A stretch of 64,000 nucleotides of DNA from Micavibrio_A sp964539025. GTDB lineage: Bacteria; Pseudomonadota; Alphaproteobacteria; Micavibrionales; Micavibrionaceae. The notes below the pieces were generated by a model. That model worked only from the letters and a program-made list of their open reading frames with translations, made no database searches and was not told the DNA's origin. Position 1 is the first letter of the stretch. Every line of letters starts with the position of its first letter. Below, one piece after another: positions 1 to 8,406 of the stretch. The stretch is taken from contig CAZIFA010000001.1 of the NCBI GenBank assembly GCA_964539025.1, forward strand, positions 62,001-126,000. The letters run 5' to 3'. The position numbers and the translations under genes were made by a program.

Positions 1-1
1 C

Positions 2-31
2 GTGGGTAGCTTTGGCTATATGATGGAGTAA
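2..31 (+). CDS. C-terminal tail of an upstream gene, probably the CpaC secretin (partial)
   Basis: The first 31 bases read in frame as a nine-residue tail (VGSFGYMME) followed by TAA. The stop lies 8 bases before the cpaD start, so the two genes are probably co-transcribed. In Tad loci the secretin cpaC normally precedes cpaD, and the glycine/aromatic tail is compatible with that. Too little is inside the window to identify it firmly. Confidence 0.4.
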   Translation: MGSFGYMME

Positions 32-39
32 CGGAGATT

Positions 40-696
40 ATGATGAAAAACAAAACCGCTCTTTTCCTGATGCTGTGCAGCGCTGTTTCTCTTAGCGCCT
101 GCGGTCGTCAGAGCACACCTTCGATGATGAACACGTCGCGCCCGCAGCTTGCGCCGCAAACGACGATGCTTCAATCGCCGGTAAAAGATGTCAGCGAAGG
201 ATATCTGCAAAGGGTAGCGGTCAATTACGAACGCTATGGTGCGGATATGCTCCAGCTTTCGCTTGCTTACGATCCCAATTCCAAAAACTACGGCGCCGTG
301 CAGGCGTTCAAGGATTTATCGCGCTTTAAGGACGGCCTGGCAAAGATGGGCGTTCATTCGGTTGTTGCAGAGACAGTAAAGGCCGAAGGCAGCGATCCTA
401 CTCTGATGGTCACTTATGATGCCGTTACCGCGAAGGCGCCTGCAGGTTGCCGCAATATGCCGGGCATGGATGACGGACTTACGACGGAAAATGTAGGCGA
501 TTACCGTTTCGGTTGCACGGCCGATGCCATGCTCGCCAAACAGATTTATCGTCCCAGTGATCTTGCAGGCAATGGCGCAACCGATATGGGTGACGGTCGC
601 CGCGCCGCGAACACGGTCGAATATTACAGACAAGTCACGTCCGACGAAGCCGAGGGCGAACTGCAACGGCTCGAACGAGGCGATATTCAGCAGTAA
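40..696 (+). CDS. cpaD: CpaD-family Tad pilus assembly lipoprotein
   Basis: This 218-residue protein starts with a lipoprotein signal peptide whose lipobox SLSAC puts the lipidated cysteine at about residue 21. The C-terminal half has the CpaD pattern: a GCRNMPG segment, DYRFGCTADAMLAKQIYRP, and a loop rich in GDGRRAAN. CpaD is an outer-membrane or periplasmic lipoprotein that accompanies the CpaC secretin in Tad/Flp pilus export. Two adjacent ATG codons (40 and 43) follow a GGAG at 33-36, and the second has the better spacing. It is first in the run cpaD-cpaE-cpaF-tadB-tadC, which supports the call. Confidence 0.85.
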   Translation: MMKNKTALFLMLCSAVSLSACGRQSTPSMMNTSRPQLAPQTTMLQSPVKDVSEGYLQRVAVNYERYGADMLQLSLAYDPNSKNYGAVQAFKDLSRFKDGLAKMGVHSVVAETVKAEGSDPTLMVTYDAVTAKAPAGCRNMPGMDDGLTTENVGDYRFGCTADAMLAKQIYRPSDLAGNGATDMGDGRRAANTVEYYRQVTSDEAEGELQRLERGDIQQ

Positions 697-743
697 GCAT
701 CCTCGCGTAAGTGAGGGGATAAAGATAAGGGTAAGTTAGGGCA

Positions 744-1967
744 GTGCGCACGGAAACATCCATTCTATTACCATCGGCAACTGTGGACCTTTTCTTGAAG
801 GACAAGGCCACGATAGAGGCCGCGCGCGCTTTGCAAAATGACTGGCGTTTCGCGCGCGTGACCATTAATGTGCACGAAGGCAATGTCGAAAACGCTATCA
901 ATCTCTACGCGCAAAGCGCATCTCCTGCGATCATCATGATCGAAACAGACACGACGGATGAAAGTTTTATCGGACGTCTGGGTGAGCTTTCGGGAAGCTG
1001 CGATGAAAATACCAGCGCCGTCATCATAGGGCCCGTAAACGACGTCAATCTTTACCGCAGCCTGACAGCTATGGGCGTAAGCGATTATCTGGTGCGCCCA
1101 GTGCCGCAAGATACGCTGGGTGAAGTCATAGCACAGACACTTATTGAAAAACTTGGCGCGGCGGGAAGCCGCTTGATCGCCATGATCGGTTCCAAAGGCG
1201 GTGTCGGCGTATCGTCACTGGCACAGGCCATGGCCTATGCGGCATCGGAAAATCTGGGCCAGAAAACATTGCTTTTGGACGCTGCGGGCGCTTGGTCCTC
1301 GCTGGGCGTAGGCATGGGGTTTGAGCCCGTCGCCAGCACCGCCGAAGCCATCAAGGCCGTCGTTGCACGCGATGCAGATTCCCTGCGCCGTATGCTTTAT
1401 AATGTCAATGACAAGCTTTCCGTTCTGGCCACAGGAACGGAACCGATGCTCGAGTTGCCAATACAGATCGTACAGTACGAAGAAATCATAAACAACACGA
1501 TGACCAGTTATCCGGTCGTTATCGTGGATTTATCGGGCGCTGGACCTGCGCTCAAAAAAACCGTTTTGACGCGCGCTCATGAAATCGTTCTTGTGTCTAC
1601 GCCGACTCTGGCATCACTTCGTTCCGCACGTGCCCTTATGCAGGAAATAAAGAAGCTTGTGGGCGGTGGCGGACATGTCGACCTTTTGTTAAATATGGTA
1701 GGTCTTGCGCCCGGCAAGGAAGTGCCGCGTTCAGATATAAAAACCGCGCTCGATTGCGAACCGCAGGTCGTTATCGCGTTCGATTCCAAATTGTTTATCG
1801 GCACTGAAAATGAAGGCCGCAAATTGTCTTCGGAAAAAGCCGGGCAGGATGTCATTCAAAAAATTCTGCCGCTGATTCAAAAAATGGTTTCACGCGAGGT
1901 TGTGCCTGTTGTCGATACAAGTAAGGACGGACTGCTCGGCTCAATCCTTGGAAAAATGAAGAAGTAG
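744..1967 (+). CDS. cpaE: CpaE-like Tad pilus protein (receiver-like N-terminus, MinD/ParA ATPase fold)
   Basis: The protein has 407 residues and uses a GTG start. Residues 1-125 resemble an atypical response-regulator receiver (ending in a VSDYLVRPV-type strand). The rest is a MinD/ParA-type P-loop domain with a deviant Walker A, GSKGGVGVSS, near residue 150, and a VVIVDLSGAGP Walker B-like strand. CpaE/TadZ localises the Tad pilus machinery at the pole. It lies 47 bases after cpaD and 18 bases before cpaF, so it is very probably in the same operon. Gene order and domain order agree with CpaE. Confidence 0.88.
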   Translation: MRTETSILLPSATVDLFLKDKATIEAARALQNDWRFARVTINVHEGNVENAINLYAQSASPAIIMIETDTTDESFIGRLGELSGSCDENTSAVIIGPVNDVNLYRSLTAMGVSDYLVRPVPQDTLGEVIAQTLIEKLGAAGSRLIAMIGSKGGVGVSSLAQAMAYAASENLGQKTLLLDAAGAWSSLGVGMGFEPVASTAEAIKAVVARDADSLRRMLYNVNDKLSVLATGTEPMLELPIQIVQYEEIINNTMTSYPVVIVDLSGAGPALKKTVLTRAHEIVLVSTPTLASLRSARALMQEIKKLVGGGGHVDLLLNMVGLAPGKEVPRSDIKTALDCEPQVVIAFDSKLFIGTENEGRKLSSEKAGQDVIQKILPLIQKMVSREVVPVVDTSKDGLLGSILGKMKK

Positions 1968-1985
1968 GGGAAGGAGGTAGTCATC

Positions 1986-3494
1986 ATGTTCGGCAAGAAA
2001 CAAGGCGGATCTGATGTTGCGACGATGCCTCCGGCCGCCCCGCCGAAGGCGGCGGCACCCGCACCCGTTCCGGAAACGCCGGCGCCAGCGCCTGAAAAAC
2101 CTGCCGAACCTGTTGCCACTGCCCCTGCGCCAGAGAAAAAACCCGTCAAATCGATGGATGAAGGAACGCTTGAACTTCATGAAGAAACGCATGACGAAGC
2201 GACCGCCGCGCAAAATATGGACAATCTGCGCTTGCAACGCGCGCGCAACCGTATCTGGCTGGATCTTCGCGACGGTATCGATCTAAAGGCGCTTGCCCGC
2301 ATGAAGGCGGAAGAGGCGCGGACGGAAGTCAATTCCGCCGTCGAAGAAATTGCCCGTTTCCGCAACCTCGATGTTACGCCGTCCGAACTTGCCGCTATCG
2401 CCAAAGAATGCACCAACGACATGCTGGGCTTCGGCCCGCTCGAAGAATTGCTCGAACGTGACGACATAGCCGATATCATGATCAACGGCCCCGACACCAC
2501 CTATATTGAGGTGAGTGGAAAGATCGAGCGCGCCAAAATCAAATTCCGCGATAACCAGCATTTGACGACGATTGCCCAGCGTATCGTCGGCGCTATCGGC
2601 CGCCGTGTCGATGAAAGCTCACCGATCTGCGACGCGCGTCTGCCTGACGGTTCTCGCGTGAACGTCATTATTCCGCCACTCGCGGTTGACGGCGCGTGCA
2701 TGACCATTCGTAAATTTAAAAAAGATAAACTCACGCTCGATAAGCTTCTGGAATTTGGCGCGATGACGCCGTCCGCCGCCAAACTCATTATGGCGATTGG
2801 AAGGTGCCGCGTGAACGTGCTCGTCTCCGGCGGTACGGGTTCAGGTAAAACCACGATGCTGAATTGCGTTACGCGTTATATCGAGGCGGGCGAACGCATC
2901 ATCACCTGCGAAGATGCTTGCGAATTGCAGTTGCAACAGCCGCACGTCGTACGCCTTGAAACCCGCCCTGCCAACCTTGAAGGCGTGGGTGAAATCACTA
3001 TGCGCGATCTTGTTAAAAACTGCCTACGTATGCGCCCAGAACGTATTATCGTCGGTGAGGTTCGCGGCCCTGAAGCGTTCGACTTGCTCTCGGCCATGAA
3101 CACGGGTCACGACGGATCGATGGGAACTGTCCACGCCAACAATCCGCGCGAAGCTATTTCGCGTATGGAAAACATGATCGCTATGGGTTCATTGAACCTG
3201 CCCACCACCGCCGTACGCGAACAGATCGCCTCCGCCGTTAACGTCATCATTCAGGTGCAACGTCTGCGCGACGGTTCGCGTAAAGTCACGCACATTTCTG
3301 AAATCACCGGCATGGAAGGCGAAGTCGTGACCATGCAAGATCTCTTTAAACTTGAATTTTTAGGCGAAGATGAAAAAGGCAAGCTGATCACGCAATTAAA
3401 ATCCTCGGGAATGCGTCCTAAATTCTGGGACAAGGCGCGCCAGTTCAATGTCGAAAAACTGGTGCTCGACGCGATGGAAGAGGCTTATGGATAA
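1986..3494 (+). CDS. cpaF: CpaF/TadA secretion ATPase of the Tad pilus
   Basis: The protein has 502 residues. The first ~60 are an alanine/proline-rich linker (charged after that), followed by an N-terminal helical domain and the type II/IV secretion ATPase core. Visible motifs are Walker A SGGTGSGKTT near residue 282, an Asp-box region around IITCEDACELQLQ, a Walker B stretch ERIIVGEVRGPEA, and the His-box TGHDGSMGTVHANNP. CpaF hexamers power pilus assembly at the inner membrane. A strong Shine-Dalgarno (AAGGAGG) precedes the ATG at 1986. Its last 8 bases overlap the tadB start, indicating translational coupling. Confidence 0.95.
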   Translation: MFGKKQGGSDVATMPPAAPPKAAAPAPVPETPAPAPEKPAEPVATAPAPEKKPVKSMDEGTLELHEETHDEATAAQNMDNLRLQRARNRIWLDLRDGIDLKALARMKAEEARTEVNSAVEEIARFRNLDVTPSELAAIAKECTNDMLGFGPLEELLERDDIADIMINGPDTTYIEVSGKIERAKIKFRDNQHLTTIAQRIVGAIGRRVDESSPICDARLPDGSRVNVIIPPLAVDGACMTIRKFKKDKLTLDKLLEFGAMTPSAAKLIMAIGRCRVNVLVSGGTGSGKTTMLNCVTRYIEAGERIITCEDACELQLQQPHVVRLETRPANLEGVGEITMRDLVKNCLRMRPERIIVGEVRGPEAFDLLSAMNTGHDGSMGTVHANNPREAISRMENMIAMGSLNLPTTAVREQIASAVNVIIQVQRLRDGSRKVTHISEITGMEGEVVTMQDLFKLEFLGEDEKGKLITQLKSSGMRPKFWDKARQFNVEKLVLDAMEEAYG

Positions 3495-4464
3495 GGCGAC
3501 GATCATCACCGCTATTTCTCTTTTACTCGTGCTGGTCGTGACCGGCATGATTGCGTTTATGCTCTCGAATGCAAAGAACACGCAAAAGCGTCGGATGATG
3601 AATGTTATCAAGGGCGCACATGTCGATGAGGGCGCGAAGAAAGGCGCTGGCCGCGATATGCGGCGCGAGGCGCTCGCCAAAAAACTAAAAGAAAATGCCG
3701 ATCCTGAACAAGAAGAAAAGAAAAGATCCATCGGAATGTCTTTGACGCAGGCGGGCCTTACCATTTCCGTTAAACAATACTGGATTTATTCGATCCTGTT
3801 TGCCGTTGTGGCAACGTTGCTCGTCTATGTGTCGGGGAAGGGGCCGATTGTTATAATCGCCACCGCCATTATTGGCTTTTTTGGTGTTCCTAAACTGGTG
3901 GTGAGTAAGATGATCAAACGCCGCCAGAAAAAATTCCTGGCCGAACTTGCCGATGCGCTTGACGCCATGACGCGCCTTCTTCGCGCCGGTATGCCGGTGT
4001 CTGAGGCTATCAAGATGGTCGCGCGCGAATTTACGGGGCCAATCGGTGATGAAATGGGCCGCATTTTTGATCAGCAGAAAATCGGCGTTTCTCTACCTGA
4101 AGCCGTGCAGGAATGCGCCCGCCGCATGCCGCTGCCCGAAGTGCAGATGTTTGCAACCGCTGTTACGATTCAGGCGCAGACCGGATCGAGCCTGTCCGAA
4201 ATCCTCGAAGGTCTTGCAAAAGTTATCCGCGCGCGTTTCCGCCTGCGCCGTAAGGTTCAGGCTTTGTCGTCCGAGGCAAAATCTTCGGCCATGATTATCG
4301 GCGCGCTGCCGATTTTTGTGGCTTGCGGTATGTACGCGATCAATCCTGATTACATTGGCGTCTTATTTTATGATCGTACCGGAAAATTTCTTCTGGGTTT
4401 CGCGATTTTTTGGATGCTTTGCGGAATCCTCTGCATGAAGCAGATGATTAACTTCAAGGTTTAG
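3487..4464 (+). CDS. tadB: TadB, inner-membrane platform protein of the Tad pilus
   Basis: This 325-residue membrane protein opens with a transmembrane helix (residues about 5-27), has a charged cytosolic stretch, further membrane helices, a type II secretion F domain (around residues 165-290) and two C-terminal helices. The open frame extends upstream into cpaF, but the ATG at 3487 fits the family start and overlaps the cpaF stop by 8 bases. TadB pairs with TadC, encoded 6 bases downstream, to form the platform on which CpaF works. The LLRAGMPVSEAI and SLPEA segments are typical of GSPII_F repeats. Confidence 0.92.
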   Translation: MDKATIITAISLLLVLVVTGMIAFMLSNAKNTQKRRMMNVIKGAHVDEGAKKGAGRDMRREALAKKLKENADPEQEEKKRSIGMSLTQAGLTISVKQYWIYSILFAVVATLLVYVSGKGPIVIIATAIIGFFGVPKLVVSKMIKRRQKKFLAELADALDAMTRLLRAGMPVSEAIKMVAREFTGPIGDEMGRIFDQQKIGVSLPEAVQECARRMPLPEVQMFATAVTIQAQTGSSLSEILEGLAKVIRARFRLRRKVQALSSEAKSSAMIIGALPIFVACGMYAINPDYIGVLFYDRTGKFLLGFAIFWMLCGILCMKQMINFKV

Positions 4465-4470
4465 GCGCAC

Positions 4471-5418
4471 ATGTTCGATATTACCGGCGATAGTCTGATC
4501 ATTTTTGGAAGCGCGATAGCAGCCGCCATTTCTTTTGCCGCTTTCGCTTTGCCGTTTCTACAACGCGGTGAGAAGAAAGAGCGTTACAAAAACGTCATCG
4601 AAAAAAAGCGCAAAGCCTTATTCGAGCAAAGCAAGGAAGAACTGAATCGCAAAGGCCCGAAGAATGTTTCGGCCAAAGATTCCATGTCGTCCTTCTTCAA
4701 GATGCAAAGCATTGCCGGAGAATACGGCGAAAAAGTTCGTGTCATGTTGCTTCAGGCGGGAAACAGAGACGCCAAAGCGCCGATGAAATACATCATCACC
4801 CAGTTTGTTTTGCCAATATTCCTCGTCCTGTTTTGTATGCTTATTATCTCCAAGTCGGAGAAAGACATCAGCAGCGCGCTTACCATGCTTATTCTTGGCG
4901 GCGCCGCCATCCTTGGTTTTTTCATTCCCCGCATTCTGGTCAAAAACGCCGCCATCAAACGCATGGAAGAGTTGTCTTTGAGCTTTCCGGACTCGCTTGA
5001 CATGATGTTGATCTGCGTGCAGGGCGGTATCGGTCTGGAACAGACGGTGGACCGTGTCGCTATGGAAGTCGCCGAGCACGCGCCCGTGCTGGCTGAAGAA
5101 CTTGGAATTTTGAGCGCCGAGATGGCGATGCTGAACGATCGTCGCGGTGCTTTAAGCGAATTTGGCAAGCGCGTCGGCGGACACGGCAAGACATTTGCGA
5201 CAGCGCTCATTCAGGCCGAACAATACGGAACATCCGTTTCTCAGGCCTTGCGCGTGCTATCCGACGAATTGCGGGATATTCGTATGGCGAATGCGGAACA
5301 AAAGGCTGCCGCTTTGCCGCCAAAACTCACCGTGCCGATGATTCTGTTCTTCCTGCCTGCCCTCTTTATCGTCATTCTGGGGCCTGCGGGCATCCAATTG
5401 GGCGATGCGTTCGGCTAA
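4471..5418 (+). CDS. tadC: TadC, inner-membrane platform protein of the Tad pilus
   Basis: The protein has 315 residues with an N-terminal transmembrane helix, two central helices, one type II secretion F domain (around residues 165-290, with FPDSLDMMLICVQGGIGLEQ) and a hydrophobic C-terminal helix ending near GIQLGDAFG. It begins 6 bases after tadB. It is the last rightward gene of the block: its stop codon overlaps the stop of the convergent tadD-like gene by a few bases. No terminator is seen between the two convergent genes. Confidence 0.92.
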   Translation: MFDITGDSLIIFGSAIAAAISFAAFALPFLQRGEKKERYKNVIEKKRKALFEQSKEELNRKGPKNVSAKDSMSSFFKMQSIAGEYGEKVRVMLLQAGNRDAKAPMKYIITQFVLPIFLVLFCMLIISKSEKDISSALTMLILGGAAILGFFIPRILVKNAAIKRMEELSLSFPDSLDMMLICVQGGIGLEQTVDRVAMEVAEHAPVLAEELGILSAEMAMLNDRRGALSEFGKRVGGHGKTFATALIQAEQYGTSVSQALRVLSDELRDIRMANAEQKAAALPPKLTVPMILFFLPALFIVILGPAGIQLGDAFG

Positions 5419-6425
5419 TCCTGCTGGGATTTGCTTCCGGCACCAAAGCTCTTGCTGCTGCTAGGTTTGCTAACCGGCGTTTCCGGCGCGGCGGCAGGCT
5501 CAACCTTCTCCGGTGCTGCTTCTTTTTTCACAGCCTCTTTTTTAGGCGCATCTTTTTTGGTCAACTGCTTGTTGTCGATGTCGTCCTGATCTTGTTCTTT
5601 ATCCGCTTTGCCTTTGGCCGCTTCCTTCACAGGGGCCGCATCTTTCTTGGTAGGCGCTTTTGCCACTTCCTTCTTCGCGGCAGGTTCGGCCTTTTTGGCG
5701 ACAGCTTGTTTTTTTGCGTTTTCCTGCTTGATCGTGAAATCATCCGCGCCTTCTTTCAGCGTCGTGATGATGCGCATGTTGCGCTCCAGCTCTACGCGGC
5801 CCGGTGAAATCTCTTTTGCTTTTTTGAGCATGTCGATCGCCTGATCCAGTTTGTTCTGCGAAGCGAGATTGAGCGCAAGATTGTTCATGATGGGGGCGGG
5901 ATCGCCTTTCCATTGGTCGATACCTTTGCGGAATGCGATCTCTGCCTGCTCGTGGTAATTCTGGGCGTCGAGCGCGGTGCCGAGCGCGAGATAGGCACGG
6001 CCCGATTCCGAATCTATTTCGACGGCGCGGCGCGAGGTCAGTTCGGCCTCTTTATATTGACCGAGCGCGAGTTGCACCATCGCGAGTTCCGTTACAGCGT
6101 CGGGGTAAGCTTCCTTGCCTTCGGTGAAGGGATAGAGAACCTGGCGCGCCTGATTGAGTTGCTCATCTTCGCGCAGCGCCTGTCCGAACGCGGTGGCAAC
6201 GGCGGGGTCATCGGGATTGCGTTTGTAAATCTGTTCGAGGAGGGCGAGCGTTTCAACCTTGTTGCCGCTGGCTTTCGCTTCGCGCGCTGCGCGGTCCAGT
6301 ATCTGGTCCATGCGGGCCGCATCGGCATGGTTGCTGACATTGGAGCCTGTGCTGCTGCAAGCGGCGATGGCCAAAACGGAGACGGAAAGGGATGCGAGGA
6401 AAAATCCACGGAATACGGGTGTCAT
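5415..6425 (-). CDS. tadD: TadD-like TPR lipoprotein with a Lys/Ala/Pro-rich tail
   Basis: The 336-residue product carries a lipoprotein signal (lipobox AIAAC, cysteine at about residue 23) and four to five tetratricopeptide repeats between residues ~40 and ~215 (for example AYLALGTALDAQNYHEQAEIAF). The last ~110 residues are low-complexity (Lys, Ala, Pro, Glu). TadD-type TPR lipoproteins are pilotins or assembly factors for the Tad secretin. Position beside tadC supports the role, but the gene faces the main operon. Upstream on the same strand is a secretin-N-like gene, and the two may form a small leftward operon. Confidence 0.78.
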   Translation of the reverse strand: MTPVFRGFFLASLSVSVLAIAACSSTGSNVSNHADAARMDQILDRAAREAKASGNKVETLALLEQIYKRNPDDPAVATAFGQALREDEQLNQARQVLYPFTEGKEAYPDAVTELAMVQLALGQYKEAELTSRRAVEIDSESGRAYLALGTALDAQNYHEQAEIAFRKGIDQWKGDPAPIMNNLALNLASQNKLDQAIDMLKKAKEISPGRVELERNMRIITTLKEGADDFTIKQENAKKQAVAKKAEPAAKKEVAKAPTKKDAAPVKEAAKGKADKEQDQDDIDNKQLTKKDAPKKEAVKKEAAPEKVEPAAAPETPVSKPSSSKSFGAGSKSQQD

Positions 6426-6455
6426 GAGAATACTATGCCTGCCAAAAAGTTGTTG

Positions 6456-6977
6456 TTATTGCGCTGACGACGTGGAGGACGAACCGCCCTCGTCATCGCC
6501 TGCGGCTCCTACTTCATGGCACATATCGGGGCAAAAATAAACACTTGTCGGCTGGCATTCGGCGTTCTGGCCAGCATTGGCGCAGCTGCGGCGGACACGC
6601 ACGTAATTCTTTTTCGGGCTGGCGACGATGACATGGCGCTGCATTATGACATTACTATCCTTGTCGAGCACGGTGAAATAGGTGGCTCCGGGCGAACGCG
6701 GAATGATGACGGCCAGCCTTGGCGTATCGAGCATGACGGCGACCTGTCCTGGATTCCCAACAATCACCGAAGAGGCCTCGCGATCAAGGCGAACCAGTTC
6801 GGACTTGTCGGGCGTCAGGTTCAACGGCGGATGGGTTTCGCTATCCAGATCGGTGCCGGGCGTAACGGCGGCGCTGCCTGCGGATGCGCCTGGCATAAGG
6901 TCCTTGCCGGACTGGGCGTAGGCCGGGGTAACGGCCAGAATGATTAACGTCGTAAAAAGAAGAGCTTGTTTTTTCAT
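6456..6977 (-). CDS. Secreted pilus-assembly N-domain protein (secretin N-terminal-like)
   Basis: The protein has 173 residues: a signal peptide (cleavage near TPAYAQS) and then a domain reading LVRLDREASSVIVGNPGQV, matching the T2SS/T3SS pilus N-terminal domain found at the start of CpaC-type secretins. The rest of a secretin is absent. The C-terminal part carries four to five cysteines (RRSCANAGQNAEC, YFCPDMCHEV), suggesting a disulfide-stabilised periplasmic protein. It ends 31 bases before the TPR lipoprotein start on the same strand. A role as a periplasmic partner in Tad assembly is inferred from domain and position only. Confidence 0.7.
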   Translation of the reverse strand: MKKQALLFTTLIILAVTPAYAQSGKDLMPGASAGSAAVTPGTDLDSETHPPLNLTPDKSELVRLDREASSVIVGNPGQVAVMLDTPRLAVIIPRSPGATYFTVLDKDSNVIMQRHVIVASPKKNYVRVRRSCANAGQNAECQPTSVYFCPDMCHEVGAAGDDEGGSSSTSSAQ

Positions 6978-7257
6978 CGATGGTGCCCGTGCGGCCGTGC
7001 CGTTGTGTGAGAAAGAAGGTTAAAAAAACTGACTGTGACGTAAATTTAGTATATCTTTTTTAAGTCGGTTCAGCACGTTTTTTCTCTGTAAGTTTTCATA
7101 AAATTATCCGAAATTTGAAGGGGTTACCACCTGTAATGCGGACTGGTTCCAAAGAGGCATTTGTAGAGTACCCGTCCGGTTTGATAAAATTTTAGGAATT
7201 CTTAACGCACGGAATGGTTAAATGGTAATTGGGGCAATTTCTTTGATGCGGGAATAT
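6978..7257. other. Divergent intergenic region between pilus gene sets
   Basis: This 280-base, AT-rich stretch separates the leftward secretin-N gene from the rightward prepilin pair. It should contain both promoters. It has T-runs near 7053-7085, but I see no convincing hairpin terminator, RNA gene or coding sequence. Confidence 0.5.
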
Positions 7258-8406
7258 ATGCAAAAACGCTGTTCGAAGCGTACATCCATGAAGAACGAAG
7301 CGGGTTTCTCGCTGATCGAACTTGCCATCGTCATGGTCATTATCGGCCTTTTATCCGTTCCGCTGATGCAGCGCTATAATATCTACCGCGAACAGGAAAG
7401 GCTCGATTACACCACCATTGCGATGAACGCGCTCAACAACGCGCTCGGCGATTATTATATCGCGCACGGCTATTATCCGCTTCCCTCCAACCGCGCCATC
7501 GCGTTCGGCCAGACGGATCACGGCAAACAATCCACATTGGCGGCCCTGACCGCGCTTTCCCCCGGAAGCTGCACGAGCGGCGGCGGCGTCTGCAAGGTGA
7601 CCGGCGCGCCCGGTGTTGTCTACACGGGAGGCATTCCCTACGTCGATCTCGGAATTCCCTACAGCGATATGGTCGATGGATACAAAAACCTCATCTCTTA
7701 TAGTGTGTCTGCGGACATGGCCGATCCTGCCCGCGCCAACGACGAAACGCGCGAAGGCTCCATCACCGTCAACGAAATAACGGTAGGCACAGGCGGCGCC
7801 ACAACCACGATACCGCGCGAGAATATCTATTATGCCCTGACATCCTACGGTAATAACGGCGCGGGGTCTTTCAACGTCAACGGACTGCAGCTTCCCTGCG
7901 AGAGCAGTTTGGCCGAAGGTGAGAACTGCGATCTCGATGCCGTGCTTATGCACAACAGGTCCAAATCTTTCGGTAACAACAGCGATTATTATGACGACTA
8001 TGTTCAATATGTCGCCAGCAGCCCCGCGGCTATCTGGCTTTTGTCTGAAGCGACGCCCGGCGGCATTTACAACACGAACGCGGGGCCGATAGGCATCGGA
8101 ACGAAGACGCCGGATCCCGGTGCCGACAAAAAAATCAAGCTCGATGTAGTGGGCGATGTGAAGGCAGATAGTCTTCGCGGGCAGAAATATTGTGACCGCG
8201 ACGGGCTCAATTGCATGCTGGCCGAAGCGATCGGCGGCTCGGGAATCATCACCTGCGCGCCGGGAAGCTATCTGACGGCGGTCGCGCAAAACACGGCAAT
8301 ATGCACGTCGATGGCTTTGGATGTCATACCCAAAACATGCGGCGCGAACCAGTATGTATCGGCCATTGACGCGGGCGGGAATATCACATGCGCAGACCTG
8401 CCGTAA
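7258..8406 (+). CDS. Type IV prepilin-like protein with large C-terminal domain
   Basis: The ATG at 7258 (preceded by GGGA) gives 382 residues. A positively charged leader ends in the prepilin peptidase site G|FSLIEL, followed by the hydrophobic helix AIVMVIIGLLSVPL. The mature protein is much larger than an ordinary pilin, with a region of about 220 residues and a C-terminal part with cysteine pairs (QKYCDRDGLNCM, ITCAPGSY, CTSM, PKTCG, ITCADLP). The class III/type IVa-like leader differs from Flp pilins, so this may be a minor or tip pseudopilin. It overlaps the next prepilin gene by 19 bases, so the two are co-expressed. Confidence 0.8.
   Translation: MQKRCSKRTSMKNEAGFSLIELAIVMVIIGLLSVPLMQRYNIYREQERLDYTTIAMNALNNALGDYYIAHGYYPLPSNRAIAFGQTDHGKQSTLAALTALSPGSCTSGGGVCKVTGAPGVVYTGGIPYVDLGIPYSDMVDGYKNLISYSVSADMADPARANDETREGSITVNEITVGTGGATTTIPRENIYYALTSYGNNGAGSFNVNGLQLPCESSLAEGENCDLDAVLMHNRSKSFGNNSDYYDDYVQYVASSPAAIWLLSEATPGGIYNTNAGPIGIGTKTPDPGADKKIKLDVVGDVKADSLRGQKYCDRDGLNCMLAEAIGGSGIITCAPGSYLTAVAQNTAICTSMALDVIPKTCGANQYVSAIDAGGNITCADLP

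Noticed and set aside
7351..8289. 312-codon leftward open frame
   Set aside because: Antisense to the prepilin gene, with amino-acid composition typical of a shadow frame and no recognisable domain.
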